Assembly (NCBI RefSeq): GCF_000005505.3
Contig: NC_016134.3
Location: 29,401,584 to 29,465,583, forward strand
Direction of reading: 5' to 3'
DNA length: 64,000 nt
Source: Brachypodium distachyon
Taxonomy: Eukaryota; Streptophyta; Magnoliopsida; Poales; Poaceae
The notes beneath the pieces are model-generated. The model did not search any database. It had not been told where the DNA came from and saw only the letters and a list, made by a program, of their open reading frames with translations. Position numbers and translations under genes: made by a program. Shown piece after piece: positions 38,332-50,732 of the stretch. Position 1 is the first letter of the stretch. Each line of letters opens with the position of its first letter.

Positions 38332-41300
38332 ATGAGGGTTACTTCTATCATGCAGTTTATCTTGGGGCTCATGGTTTGCAATGGACATGCTGTCATTTGT
38401 GACTCCTTATATGGAAATGAGACAGACCGGTTGTCACTGCTTGAATTTAAGAATGCGATCAGCCTCGATCCAAAGCAATCCTTGATGTCTTGGAATGATA
38501 GCATCCACTTTTGCAATTGGGAAGGTGTTCATTGCAGGATAAAGAATCCACTCCGTGTCATTTCTCTTGACCTTGCAAATCGAGGTTTAGTAGGGCAAAT
38601 CTCTCCTTCACTTGGAAATCTAACACTCCTAAAACATCTATTCCTATCGACAAATAGGTTTACTGGGACAATTCCTCCAGCCCTTGGTCACTTGCATCGC
38701 CTCCAAAACCTATACTTGAGCAATAACACACTACAAGGAACGATACCTAGTCTTGCAAACTGTTCCAACCTCAAGGCCCTATGGCTGGATAGAAATCAAC
38801 TAGTTGGGCAAATTCCTACAGATTTGCCTCCTTTCCTGGAAAAGCTGCAACTTTCAGTAAACAATCTTACTGGAACCATCCCTGCTTCTCTTGCCAATAT
38901 CACATCGCTAAACCAGTTTAACTTTGCTCTTAATAGTATCGAGGGCAACATCCCAAATGAGCTTAGAAAGTTACCTGCGCTTCATATTTTGAATGCGGGT
39001 GGTAACCAGTTGACAGGCACGTTTCCACAAGCCATCTTGAACCTTTCTACTCTCGTTAGCCTTAACCTTGGTCAGAATCGTTTAAGTGGTGAGGTACCGT
39101 CAAATCTTGGTAACTCTCTACCCAATCTCCAGGCATTCGCTTTAGCCAACAACTTCTTTCACGGGGAAATCCCATCTTCACTGATAAACGCATCTGAGCT
39201 AAGCAAATTTGATATATCAAGTAATAATTTCACGGGATTGATTCTTAGATCCATTGGCAGACTTTCCAAACTCACGTGGTTAAATCTTGAGTTCAATAAA
39301 CTCCAAGCACGCTCCAAGGAAGACTGGGAGTTTATGAGTAGCTTAGCCAATTGTACCAAGCTAAATGCCTTCTCAGTAGAGGGGAATCATCTAGAAGGCG
39401 AGGTACCAACTTCATTATCTAACCTTTCCATTCAGCTTCAAAATCTATATTTAGGACGAAATCAATTGACAGGGGGTTTCCCTTCTGGCATAGCAAACCT
39501 TCCCAACTTGATTGTTCTAGGAATGAATTCTAATCGATTTACAGGTAACATTCCACAATGGCTAGGAACTCTTAAAAGTTTGCAAATACTAGGCTTAGCT
39601 AGCAACACATTTACCGGGTTTATTCCATCCTCCCTTTCCAATTTATCTCAGTTGACATATCTTCTTCTAGACTCGAACCAATTTGTTGGCAGTATACCAC
39701 CAAGCTTCAGAAACCTTCAAGGCCTTTCAATATTGAACATTTCCAACAACAATCTGAGTGGTAGGGTACCAAAGGAGATCTTTAGCATTCCGACACTAAT
39801 GCAAATTTATTTATCTTTTAACAACATCGATGGAGAACTTCCTACCGACATCGCCAATGCCAAACAACTCACAAATCTAGAACTGTCATCAAATAGGCTA
39901 TCTGGAGTTGTTCCTAGCACTTTGGGCAATTGTGCAAGTTTGCAAGATATCAAGTTGGACTGGAATAATTTCAGTGGAAGCATCCCCATTTCAATAAGCA
40001 AAATAAGCAGCCTACAAATTCTCAGTGTTTCCCACAATAACATAACTGGGTCAATTCCAGTGTCCCTTGGCAACCTACAATATCTTGAGCAGCTAGATTT
40101 GTCATTCAACCATCTTGAGGGGGAGGTCCCAACAAAAGGAATCTTCATGAATGTAACTGCAGTCCAGATTGATGGAAATCAGGGTCTTTGTGGTGGGACT
40201 CTGGAGTTACATTTAATGGCATGTTCTGCTACGCCTTCGAATTCAACAAAGCACAAGCTGTTCTTGGTACTCAAAGTGGTAATCCCAGTAGCTTGCATGG
40301 TGTCACTTGTTATGATCATACTTGTGTTATTGTTTTGGAGAAGGAAACATAAGAGAGAAACTATGTCTTTGCCATCATTTGGTGGATCATTTGGTAGACA
40401 ATTTCCCAAAGTTTCTTTCATTGATCTAGATAGAGCAACAGAGGGGTTCTCAACGTCCAACATAATTGGCAGAGGGATACACGGTTCTGTGTATCAAGGG
40501 AAACTATTTGAAGATGGAAATGATGTTGCCATAAAAGTCTTCAACCTGGAGACAAGGGGAGCACAAAAGAGCTTCATTGCAGAATGTAATGCCTTAAGCA
40601 ATGTGCGGCACCGTAATCTACTCCCTATACTAACCGCATGCTCGAGCATTGATTCTAATGGGAATGATTTCAAAGCTCTAGTCTATGAGTTCATGCCTCG
40701 AGGAGACTTACATAGACTACTATACTCAACTCAAGACTATGAAGGCTCTGCAGATTTGATACATATTACACTGGCTCAAAGGCTAAGCATTGTTGTGGAT
40801 GTGGCAGATGCATTGGAGTACCTACACCATAACAACCAAGGAACTATTGTTCATTGTGATATGAAGCCTAGCAACATTCTTTTGGATGACAACATGACAG
40901 CTCATGTTGGAGACTTCGGTCTTGCAAGGTTCAAAGTTGATTCCGGGGTATCATCTTCTGATGATCCATACTCAACTTCTTTGATTGCAATAAAGGGAAC
41001 GATTGGATATGTTGCTCCAGGTAGTCCCAATTTTGTTCTTCTGGTGTCCTCCTCTTTAAATTGAGAATATTACTTCTTTTTATACCAACATTGGGATTAA
41101 GATGTCTTGCATGTGAACTGCAGAGTGTGCAACAGGCGGCCATGTTTCAACTGCTAGCGATGTCTATAGCTTTGGAATTGTCCTCCTCGAAATATTCTTA
41201 CGGAAGAGGCCAACCGACGATATGTTCAAAGATGGACTAGACATTGCAAAATTTGTCGAAATGAATTTTCCTGAAAGCATGTCGCAAATTGTTGAACCTG

Positions 41301-41494
41301 AATTACTCCAAGATCAACCTGAGTTTACTAAAGGAAGTCCAGTGGTCACAAAGGAAAATGACCTGGGCTCTTTAATTTCAGTGCTAAGAATTGGGCTTTG
41401 CTGCACCAAGCTGTCACCAAATGAGCGCCCCAACATGCAGGAAGTGGCTTCAAAGCTGCATGGAATTAAGGAGGCTTATCTCAGAGGGTACTAA
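38332..41494 (+). CDS. LRR receptor kinase, subfamily XII (Xa21/FLS2/EFR type)
   Basis: Two exons, 38332-41020 and 41124-41494; the GT-AG intron falls inside the Ala-Pro-Glu motif (VAPE restored by phase). 1019 residues. Signal peptide about 1-23, N-cap with paired cysteines (FCNWEGVHC), about 20 LRRs to residue 610, transmembrane helix about 646-668 and kinase about 705-1000. Kinase motifs: GRGIHGSVY, VAIK (about Lys735), HCDMKPSN at 841-848, DFG at 861-863. HCD instead of HRD marks a non-RD kinase, typical of pattern-recognition receptors that detect microbial ligands at the plasma membrane. The position of the single intron is typical of the subfamily. No defects seen; ligand unknown. First member of a tandem cluster. 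Confidence 0.93.
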
Positions 41495-43789
41495 GGTAGT
41501 AGTAATCACCAGTTTTAGTGTATGGTGCCGTGCTGTGGTTTTTATCTGCCATTCTTTTCCAAATAAGAACACCACTCCTCTTACTGTTGTAATTGTTCTA
41601 GAGATTTCTGGCAGCTACGTTGCGAGCTCCGAACTAACCAGATGTTTTTCGTGCAGATTGCTGGCTGTCATGCTCTCAAAACGAAAGCTGGCAGCATATC
41701 ACAACCTCTTACGGATTATTGGAAGCCGATACTGCAATCTTCTTGGAGTATGCATTGGGCAATGTGCTCTGCTTGTGCTGTTCCTCAAGATAGAGCTTCT
41801 TCCTTGATGATGGCCATGCATGCTGTTTAGGTGATGGCTCTGTTTAGTTTGGGATAACCTCTTGGAGTCTTGGTGAACTTCTTTTTGAAGGAACCAGCCA
41901 TCCTTTATAAGCTTGAATCAAGGTTACATCCATGGCTTGCTGCTATTACGATGATGCCTTTGTTTGACTCTTATTGATGTCTCCTTGATTTCCTTTTAGA
42001 TTAAGTCTGTTGTACGAACAGTTAACTGTAAACTGAAGTTTTTTGAAAGATCTCCTTGGCTTATACATTCCCTGGATACTCCAGTTTGGAGTTGACTTGT
42101 AAATGTCTGATGCTGGAAAACCAAAAATGCTGATTTTTGCTGCAGAAGTGAATGGGCCGCATGAGGCGATTCATAGTTTGTTTTAAGGCCGGACTTGCCA
42201 AGTTCTGCAGAGGGAGTTAAGCTTAGGAGTCGTCTTCCTCTGCTTAGTAGGAGTATATTACAAAATCATTTCAAGCGAGTTTTCCACAATATTTATGAAT
42301 TTCCAGACATATTATCATCATTAAAATTTCCCATAAAAAAACAGATCAGATGTTTTACTTTTTTATCTTTTAAATTTTCCAGATTTATATTTCTTGTTTT
42401 TATGCTGACTACGCTGTCACCGCCATTCATACTGATCATCATAAGTATGTATGGTACAGAAAGTTAAAAGATCGAGGGCCTCTTTGATTTGCAAGGTTTC
42501 GGAAATATAGAAATAGGAAAAACGCATGAATACAATAGGAATGCATGTGCAAGATCAAGGATTGGAAAACATTAAAATTTTATAGACTTGTGTTTGATTT
42601 GCGGGAACATGAGAAACATGGAAATCCTAACAAGCATGGTCAAATTAAAAGTTAAATCGGAAGCAAAAGTAAAGTTACAATGTTATTATGGCATCTTCAA
42701 TAGTACTAATATTTTATCTCTTTCTTTTTCTTTTTTATTCTCTACTCTTACCCAATGGACCCACATGTCAATCTTTATTTATTCTTGGTACCCGTGCATA
42801 AGTTGTTACTTCTACAAGTGACTGGTACTATCTTTTTTATCTATCTATCCTCCACGTAGGACCAGTACCTGCTTAATACCTCCTGTTGGAGACACCCTAA
42901 GTACCTTGCCTCGTTCTTTGTGCAAAGGAATTGAAAAGTAGAGGTTCAAGTGGATCATTGAAATCCTACGCTTTTCCTTTAAAATTGAGCACGAAGGAAG
43001 AGTTCGGGCTTCTTTGGTTCACAGGAATTAAAAAATATAGGAATATGAAAAATGTAGGATTAGAATGCCATGACATGTTGAATACTATAGGAATAAAAAA
43101 CACAGGATTTACTTGAATACACATGATTTTGGAATAGGAATAGTGTCGTGCAAAGCAACAAATTATATTCCTATAGTTTTTCTGTGAATGAGCTGCCGAA
43201 CTTGTCGATCATACATAGTGTCTTTGATTCAAAGGAATTTCATAAGAATATTGTAGGATTCTTGGGCCAAAATTAGTGCGTCTTTGATTCAAAGGAGTTT
43301 CATAAGAATATTGTAGGATTCTGTTTGCAGGGTTCAAAACCATATATATGACCTCTTAATTGCTATGGACTACTTTGCATCTTGTTCTAAATAAATTTTT
43401 CCATGTAGTCCAATCTCATGGAAAAAAAAATTCTTTATAGTTTTGATTAAAATTTGGCATAACATTCGATGGCAGACTTATAAATAAACCGGACGGAGGA
43501 GTATATACGTGCTCAGAATACGAGGTGATTAACGAGATTAAAGATAACATCCTCTCGTATCCACCCGGAGAGTCTAGCTCTACTACCGTAGGAGGAAGCC
43601 GAAGGGGCGCATGCCAGTAGTAGTACTACTGCCGAAGGTCCCTTGGCCTCTTTTCTCATTTCACATCCAGCTCTAGCTAGCAGCCTGCCTCCCTTGGCCT
43701 CCTCCTCTTCCCGTTCCTCTCCGGCTCCATTGGCAACCACGGAGGCCGGAGCAGGGTTTCATCCGGCATCTGATCTCCAGAGCTTAAGT
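41495..43789. other. spacer with transposon-like remnants
   Basis: Holds the 3' region of the receptor kinase. From about 42475 to 43330 the sequence has several CTTTGATTYRCA / CAGGAATT / ATAGGAAT words in both orientations, as in decayed grass MITEs, but no exact ends or target duplication were found. The 5' leader of the next gene begins near 43510. Confidence 0.4.
43218..43322. repeat. tandem duplication, 60-bp period
   Basis: A 45-bp sequence containing TCTTTGATTCAAAGG and AAGAATATTGTAGGATTC occurs twice, exactly 60 bp apart, nearly identical. It is probably a local duplication inside a MITE remnant. Confidence 0.9.
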
Positions 43790-46389
43790 ATGGATCGGTA
43801 CGTCAGCGAAGCTTATCTTCTCCTCTCCTCTCCTCTTGAATTCATTAAGATGTACTTACTTGTTTCCTTCCATCTATCCCTCGAGCATATATGCATTCGC
43901 TACATCTCATGGCTGGGTTATTTCGAAAAAGAATTAACTCGCTTTGTGCATTGTGAAAATCCATCCATGTCATTTCATGTGTGTATGTATCTGCAATCTT
44001 GAACCCGGTGGTGCATGGCTCAATTTGTTAGTACGATTTTTGTGAGAATTAACAGTCGCGAGCACGTATGGTTTCTCTGCTTCTTTCCACACTACTTTCA
44101 CAATAACATGCATGCTATATTTTGATTAATTTCATTAACATACTCTGTTTGGTTGCTTTATTTGAGAACTATATTTGTTTGCTTTGTTTGAAAACTTTGC
44201 ACAACAAATATTGTATGTGTTGATATGTTATATGACGTGCAATTATTCATTCATGAATTTGTTTGCTTTGTTTGAAAACTTTGCGAGGCAATTAGTTGTG
44301 GAAAATGCATGGATATTTGGACTAGCACAAAAGAATTGTTGATATTTTGCTACTAGTGGCCTACTGATACTGATTTATCATATAATTTCAAGAGTTATTA
44401 TTCACGTTCACCAGTCTACACAAACAAATAAACCAGCCGATACGACCAAAACAATATTTCAACAAATATGTACTGATATGTTAATGATAGTTTTGTAACA
44501 TACCAAAACGATTGCCTTTATCTGTATCAACCCAATAGTGAGCTATAATGAATTTCTTCATATGTATTTACATGCTTGGTTCGATTTTGAAATTGATCCT
44601 GATCTTGCAACTTAATCAACTTTTAAAGTATACATTTTACTTTCTCTCATTACAATAGGGATTTTAGTCAGTGTTTATTTATGTATTTCTTAGTCAAACC
44701 AAGAAAACAGGGAATTATAATGCTCGATGATTGGCAGTGTTGTATTTTATTTGGACTAGAAATGACGATCAATACTAGTACCAAAAAACACGAGTTAGGA
44801 TGGGATAACTTTCCATCAGAGCCATCCGAAATCTTGAATCCAATACACAACTGTCCATCTAATGGTTATGGAGAAAAATATTAGGCGCTCTCTTAGTCAC
44901 TCTTGTAATTTCTGCCTCCTAATTATATTTACTCAATATCTACATCCAAACAAAGCCTTAGTTATTTACCTATTTCAAATTAATATCTCATGCTTAACAA
45001 AATTGTTCTTCATGTGGTGGCATTCTTTACTGACAAAATGCATTTCCTTGTTTTCGAATATCCATGTATAGATATATAAATTTCATCCAAAGTGTACAAC
45101 TAAGGCAATCCAATTTTTCCAGGACGCCAAACATGATTCTCCCTGTCTACATGAACTCCCCCGAGCTTGCGACAATTCTCGAGATTAATGCTGCTGGGAC
45201 CGTGTCCGTGTACCTAACTGAGACGAGAAAGGTTCACACTAGGAAGCTACTTAGCGCGTATGCTCATGGATACCCTGTACCACCACAGGCTCTTGTATAC
45301 ATCCGGCAACATCACAAGGCATTTCTCACCGATGAGGCACTAGCACAGCTGAAGGCCGCTGATCCATATGTACCTGGCAGCGCACCAACACGCGAAGATG
45401 GTGATGAAAGCCGTATTTCCGCTGACACAGGTACACAAACTGCTGGAGCTTTGAGTTTTCTCCAGCAAAGCATTGCTGAAATGCCCAAGTTCGATCTCGA
45501 TGAAATTTGTAGGACAGGTCACCCTCAAGTTAAAGTTCACACTAGAAAGCTGACAGAAGATTCAGACATCCTTGAGGAGTACCCGCAGGATGAAGAATTC
45601 ATGAAGACATTAGAGTCAGTGTTCAAAACAATTGGAGCTCCATGTTATGATAATGAGGGTTTATTGGCCATAGGTTCATTGAGAAAAGCAGAGTATTTCT
45701 TAATGCCTGATACCATACAATTTGAGCCATGTGCAGTTGGTAACATCTGCAGAGGATTTGCATTTTGGAAGCCTGACGTGGAGCTAGTTGCTCAGGTATA
45801 CGCGTTGGCGAAAGCGCAGGCACTGCAGCTTGGCATCTCAGGGCAGAGACAAATTAAATGGGCAGTTTTGCGAACCCAGGCATTTTCTGCTGGCTGGTAT
45901 CATGGACAGAAATATTCAAGGTTTTGTTTGCCACCAAAGAACTCGGTTGACATTTATGCGGCCGACACGGTAGCAATCGAGAAATACCTTTCTGATGCTT
46001 GGAAGCTTGCCTGCTTCCTACCGTTTCTCCATGAGTTTGCGTTCCGAACCACTGGGAGCATGTGGGATTCCTACAATGCACCTAAATATGAAGGTAGAGC
46101 AAGAAAGTTTGCTGTTTCAACATCGGTTGGTCATTGTCTGTCTTACCTGACAGGGAAGGATCTCTACGGTCCTGCTCTGCAATGGATCGGTGTTGAGATG
46201 CCAATGAAGCTTCTTCAGAGAAAAGTTGGGCGTTATGCGATACCTGCAGTTTTCGCTATCCGAACAAAAGCAGCTCCTGCTGGTAAAGTTCTGATTACTA
46301 CTACTCAAGCTGTTTTAAAACAGATGATGACTCTGGACTGCTGGGAATCCTTACAGAAGATGTATGATTTCAAACTATACAATTGTTAG
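43790..46389 (+). CDS. unrecognised protein, two exons
   Basis: Proposed exons 43790-43797 (only ATG GAT CG) and 45123-46389, with a 1.3-kb intron (donor GTACGT, acceptor TTTTCCAG). Phase is consistent, giving 424 residues. The long exon is one open frame of about 420 codons. No transmembrane helix, signal peptide or familiar domain was seen. It is Ala-rich and mixed charged, with two VHTRKL motifs, at about 44 and 140. The tail is displaced into another frame at 46364-46756. An upstream extension of exon 1 is Ser/Ala/Pro-rich like a plastid transit peptide but has no in-frame ATG. A solitary compact frame could be a lineage-specific gene or a captured sequence, such as an old RNA-virus capsid copy; the latter is speculation. 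I do not recognise it. Confidence 0.55.
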
Positions 46390-46756
46390 TGAAGCGGCAG
46401 GCAAGATTCAAGCAAACCCTTGGAGGTACCATGAATCGACAGAGCCTTATAACTTGGAACTTTTAAGTGAAGAAGAACGACTCGAGGTAGCTGCAGCTGG
46501 AAAATGTGCTGAAGATTATGCAAAGGTAACCTTTGCGTTTACTCAGACTGTGATGAAAGGCTCCTATCCGTTGCCAGGTTATCATGCACTTAAGAGGCAT
46601 GCTCATGTGAATGGTTTAATTTATCGGCACCATAAGAAGCTATTTGCTTCAATCAAGAAGAATATAGCCGCTGCCGATATCGGTAAAACGGTTGTAGCTG
46701 ATGCATCTGGTATTCCTCGGGAGCATGTTACCGGAACACATTTCCCGGGCACTTGA
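46364..46756 (+). pseudogene. frameshifted tail of the unrecognised gene
   Basis: Immediately after, and overlapping, the end of the previous frame, a second frame stays open for about 125 codons to a stop at 46756. It has similar base composition and a plausible protein character (for example LELLSEEERLEVAAAGKCAEDYAK). The simplest reading is that a one-base change near 46380 separated the original C-terminus. No start codon of its own is convincing. Alternatively the shorter protein is the real product and this part is 3' untranslated sequence. Confidence 0.5.
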
Positions 46757-47029
46757 GCGCCTTCATCGGTATCCTGGCCGGATAACCATCGTCTAAACTG
46801 GCATGTTTTGGAGTACTTAATTAGATGGCTATGCTGTCATGTTAATTATGTTATGTTTGTCGAACAGCTCGTGTCGTTTGTGAGACGCAGTTGGTTATTT
46901 GCTGAACAATTATTGTCTACGGCGACATGTTTCAGATAGAACGTTTCTCCTGTACTACCTAACAGCGAGTATTAAGGAAGGGCATGATGGACTTTTCACA
47001 TTAAAAGAAAAAGAAAAAAAAACGTACTC

Positions 47030-47560
47030 CGCATCAGATTTCTCCTTCCCAGAGTTGATCCCGATCCGCCACCCTCTGAATCACCGGCGGCGCCCTCCGC
47101 AGTCCTTGCCCTCGTCCAGTGCGCCGCCGCCGAATGCCACCCAGTCCGCGCCGGCGACCTCGGCACCCTCCTCGTCTCCGCCCAGCCCGCGCAGCCGCCG
47201 CCGCTCTCCACCCAGCGACGGTGGAGAGGTTCAGGGCGTCGTGCCGCACGCCGGCGACGTCCATCTCGGAGAGCTTCTTCAGCTTCTTGCAGAACTTCCT
47301 CGCTGACAGCAACAGGAGGCAGGAGATGGCGTACTCTGTTCCTGGGGCTCGCGTCCAGCAGCTGCGTGAGGTCTTGTCCGGTCGCCGGGCATCCGCTCAT
47401 CAGCATCGCCGCCGGTGCCACACCTGTTCGGTGGCCGCGGCCGCCGCAGCACCGGACGCGGCGGCGGATGGAGATCGGGAGGCGGTCTGCGGCCGCAGAG
47501 GGAGGTTGGGAGGCGGCGGAGGGCCCTCGGGAGACGGTCTGCGGCGGTGAACGTGGGAAT
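47030..47560 (-). pseudogene. GC-rich gene fragment, possibly PPR-like
   Basis: A GC-rich island in AT-rich surroundings. The minus-strand frame near 47200-47310 reads SARKFCKKLKKLSEMDVAGVR and continues with a repeat-like segment resembling one pentatricopeptide unit. Neighbouring frames are open because of composition and do not form a coherent protein. It is probably a decayed or captured exon. Confidence 0.3.
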
Positions 47561-48474
47561 TTTTTGCCACACTGGCCCTGGCTAACTTTTTTGACAAATT
47601 TTGGCCCCACGGAAAGACTTTCCGCCAGTGGCCTTTCCTTCAATGCCATTAGCGGAAGGGACTAAAAGCGCTTTTCGAAATAACTGCACAAACACAAATA
47701 CTACATGTGTACCGCTACAGTGCATACTCATTTCATCAATGCCATTGGCGGGAAGTCCACATGTCTCTTTCTGGGCTTCTCGTCAGGCTAGTTTTGTCAA
47801 TAATTTTCAGAGGAGATCAGTATTACAAAAATGTTGGTCAGGGGCCACTGCTGCAAAAAATTCTGAACGTGGAGAGAAGAGAGAACGGGAAAAATAAGAA
47901 AGTGACGGGAAATTGTTTACGTTTTTACCCCCGTCGGTCAGTACTCCGTCCGCTTACTCCACAATTCCAGATTAGAATATCAAAGAGTAGCAATTCATTC
48001 GAGCCCTTAGATCAAAACAAACGATCGGACCTAATTAATTTCGGGTTACCGTAAAAAAACTCTTCAGAGATATATAGATGTTGCAGGCTTGTGCGTTTAA
48101 GATATGTTCCGGACATGGTGGTGCTTATTTTGAGTTAGCTTGATATCATATATCACGCATGTTGTTGCAGTTTTGTTGTTTGCTCTGACTAGCACGGTGT
48201 CTCACACAGTCCCACAGTAATGTCGTTAGTCATTTTTGTGCCTTTAACTTAAATATATATGAATGCAAGTCTAGTATATATAAATAATACAAACTTACGT
48301 TTCAAAAGATGGTACAGTTTTGACATGTACGTCATATTATAAAAAAGAAGAAAAGTGAATATGTTCCAATGCCACTAGTACTACATTTTTGTAGAGTATA
48401 AAACATGTTTGCTAGTTGTCTCAACATAGTGCGGGTATAGCTCTTCACGGTGAACTTTAATTCCTCCAATAAAA
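47561..48474. other. no gene recognised
   Basis: AT-rich spacer. Only short frames with no family resemblance. Confidence 0.5.
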
Positions 48475-48941
48475 CAGGTGCGGTTATTAGCCGTCGGCTA
48501 GTTGTCTCAATCGTAGCCTTAGCATAAAACAGGTGCGGTTATTAGCCGACGGCTAGTTGTCTCAATCATAGCCTTTAATTTGTTTTGTAGAGTTGATGCA
48601 GACTTCTAAAATTTCTCAGAGAGGATAAATCAGGTGCGGTTATTAGCCCGCCGGCTAGTTGTACTCTCAATCATACATAGCCTTTAATTTGTTTTATAGA
48701 GTTGATGCAGACTTCTAAAATTTCTCGGAGGGGATAAAACAGGTGCGGTTATTAGCCGCCGGGTAGTTGTCTCAATCATAACCTTTAATTTGTTTTATAG
48801 AGTTGATGCAGACTTCTGGAATTTCTCAGAAAGCATAAAACAGGTGCGGTGGTTATTAACCCGCCGGCTAGTTGTCTCAATCATAACCTTTAATTTGTTT
48901 TGTAGAGTTGATGCAGACTTCTAAAATTTCTCAGAAAGCAT
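48475..48941. repeat. ~105-bp tandem repeat, four copies plus a partial
   Basis: CAGGTGCGGTTATTAGCC (with variants) starts copies at 48475 (partial, 55 bp), 48530, 48631, 48740 and 48841. Each full copy continues with GGCTAGTTGTCTCAATCAT, TAATTTGTTTT(A/G)TAGAG, TTGATGCAGACTTCT and AATTTCTC. It lies about 460 bp upstream of the acyltransferase start. Confidence 0.92.
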
Positions 48942-49280
48942 ACTATTGAAATATCATCTCTTCTCTTTTTTGACACTATTTACGTCTGATTTGTCTTATT
49001 TTTAAGATGGATTGGATTTAATTAGTTTGAAATTTCTTAGAATTATAAGCGCATATCTTGTTGACTCTCTCGATTTAATTTCATCAAAAAATACCCCCTC
49101 AAATCCTAAAATCTTTGAACTAAAACAACGTCGACAATAATTTAGAACCAGAGGGAGCAACTTTTTATGGGTGTTACGCACACCGTAACATCCAAAGGAA
49201 TGGAAGCACTGCACGCATCCTTAACTAATTAAGTTGGTTGTTACGTGTGGCTGGCTGGCTCTCGTACATGATTTGCGTGA

Positions 49281-49287
49281 TATAAAA
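49281..49287 (+). promoter_or_regulatory. TATA box of the acyltransferase gene
   Basis: TATAAAA lies 124 bp upstream of ATG 49405, so transcription would start near 49312 with a leader of about 90 bases. Confidence 0.6.
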
Positions 49288-49404
49288 TGGAAAGGAGCGT
49301 GAGAGCAAGGGTTGGTACTACACAGCAGCTAGCTCTCTGTCGTCCGGCTCTTCCTCCGCACTTGACGACGCCCAACTTCCTACAAGGAAATAAGTAGATC
49401 TCTA

Positions 49405-50732
49405 ATGGGCGTGGACGAGGTGAAGTTGAAGGTGGTGGAGTCATGCATCGTGACTCCAAGCGAGGAGACGCCTAGGCATGCCCTGTGGCTCTCCTCGCTC
49501 GATGTCACCATGTCCAACACCGGATACACTCCGACCGCCTATTGCTACCGCCCCGAGTCCGGCGTCCACGACGACGACTTTTTCGACGTGCCTAGGGTGA
49601 AGGCGGCCATGGCCAAGGCTCTCGTTGCCTTCTACCCACTGGCGGGCCGTCTCGGCATGGATGGCAACGGCCGTCTAGAGATCGACTGCGCTGGCCAAGG
49701 CGCGCTCTTCGTCGTCGCTCGCTCCGATCTCACCGTCGACCTCAGCAACTTTGAACCGTCGCAGGAGCTAAGGAATCTCCTTGTCCCCCCCGCCGAGGAC
49801 TATCCGGGCTTGCTATGCGCCATTCAAGTCGCCTTCTTCAAGTCCGGCGGGGTGATCTTAGGGACCGCGCTGCACCATTCCGCCATAGACGCCGTCAGCG
49901 CGTTCCACTTCTTCCAGACGTGGTCTGCCTTTTGCAGGGATGGCGATAATGCCGCCGCGGTGCTCGGACTTCCATGTCATGACCGCACGCTCCTCCGTGC
50001 ACGCTCCCCGCCCATCGTCCACCCAGATGCTCTCAATTGTTCTTCCCCAAGCTAGATCCATCCGAGCTGCCGTCATCGGGATTACCCGTGGTCCGCAAGG
50101 TTTTCGACTTCTCCAAGGACCAGGTTACCGCCGTTAAGCGTGCTTGCGGTGGTGGTGTGAGCACCTTCTGTGCCCTGAGCGCCCACGTGTGGCAGTGCGT
50201 GTGCGCCGCTCGCCGGCTACCGGCGGACGCCACGACGCTACTCACCTTCCTTGCCAACATCCGGAGCCGCCTGAGCCCGCCGCTCCCGGGCGCCTATTTC
50301 GGCAACGGGATCATCACGATGGGCTCTTCTTGCGAGGTGCGGGAAATCACCTCGGAGGCAGTGGCCTCCGTTGCCGAACGGATCAAAGGCGTGATCCGTC
50401 GGATGGATGACGAGCTAGTCCGTTCGGCGATAGACTACTTGGAGCTGGACATAGGAAATTCGCCGCCGCCGCCGCAAGCTCCAGGTCTGGGTGGCATTCC
50501 AGGGACTGGGCTGAGTGTGGTCAGTTGGCTAGGCATGGGGATGTGCGACGCGGATTTCGGGTGGGGGAAGCCGCTAGGGATGACGTCGATGCGTGCCGGC
50601 GAAGGGCGCGCCGGGTACGTCTACCTCTTGGATAATGACGGGGACGGGGGCGGCGGGGTGCGTGTCCTCGTATTTCTGGAGGCTGCATTTCTCGACGATT
50701 TCCAGCGCCTGCTATGTGCTGACTTCCTCTGA
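49405..50732 (+). pseudogene. BAHD acyltransferase, putrescine/agmatine hydroxycinnamoyl type, one frameshift
   Basis: The first frame (49405 to a stop at 50055) covers about 211 family-like residues from MGVDEVKLKVVESC. The rest continues in another frame from about 50037 to 50732. The switch is after HPDAL, where five bases stand for six, so one base is missing near 50035. Both halves fit one protein of about 440 residues, the BAHD length. The first half holds the catalytic HXXXD motif (HSAID, 158-162); the second holds DFGWG (near 50553). BAHD enzymes move acyl groups from CoA thioesters to amines or alcohols in the cytosol. By memory the best fit is grass hydroxycinnamoyltransferases that make phenolamides from putrescine or agmatine. 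It could be a young pseudogene, an allele or a sequencing error. No intron is needed. Confidence 0.8.

Noticed and set aside
43643..43797. Plastid transit peptide for the orphan gene
   Set aside because: The Ser/Ala/Pro-rich stretch is in frame but starts with TTG, and no in-frame ATG was found upstream, so translation more likely starts at 43790.
46996..47649. 217-residue minus-strand protein
   Set aside because: GC-rich open frame with no consistent domain; only a short PPR-like stretch in another frame has any character, so no gene is claimed.
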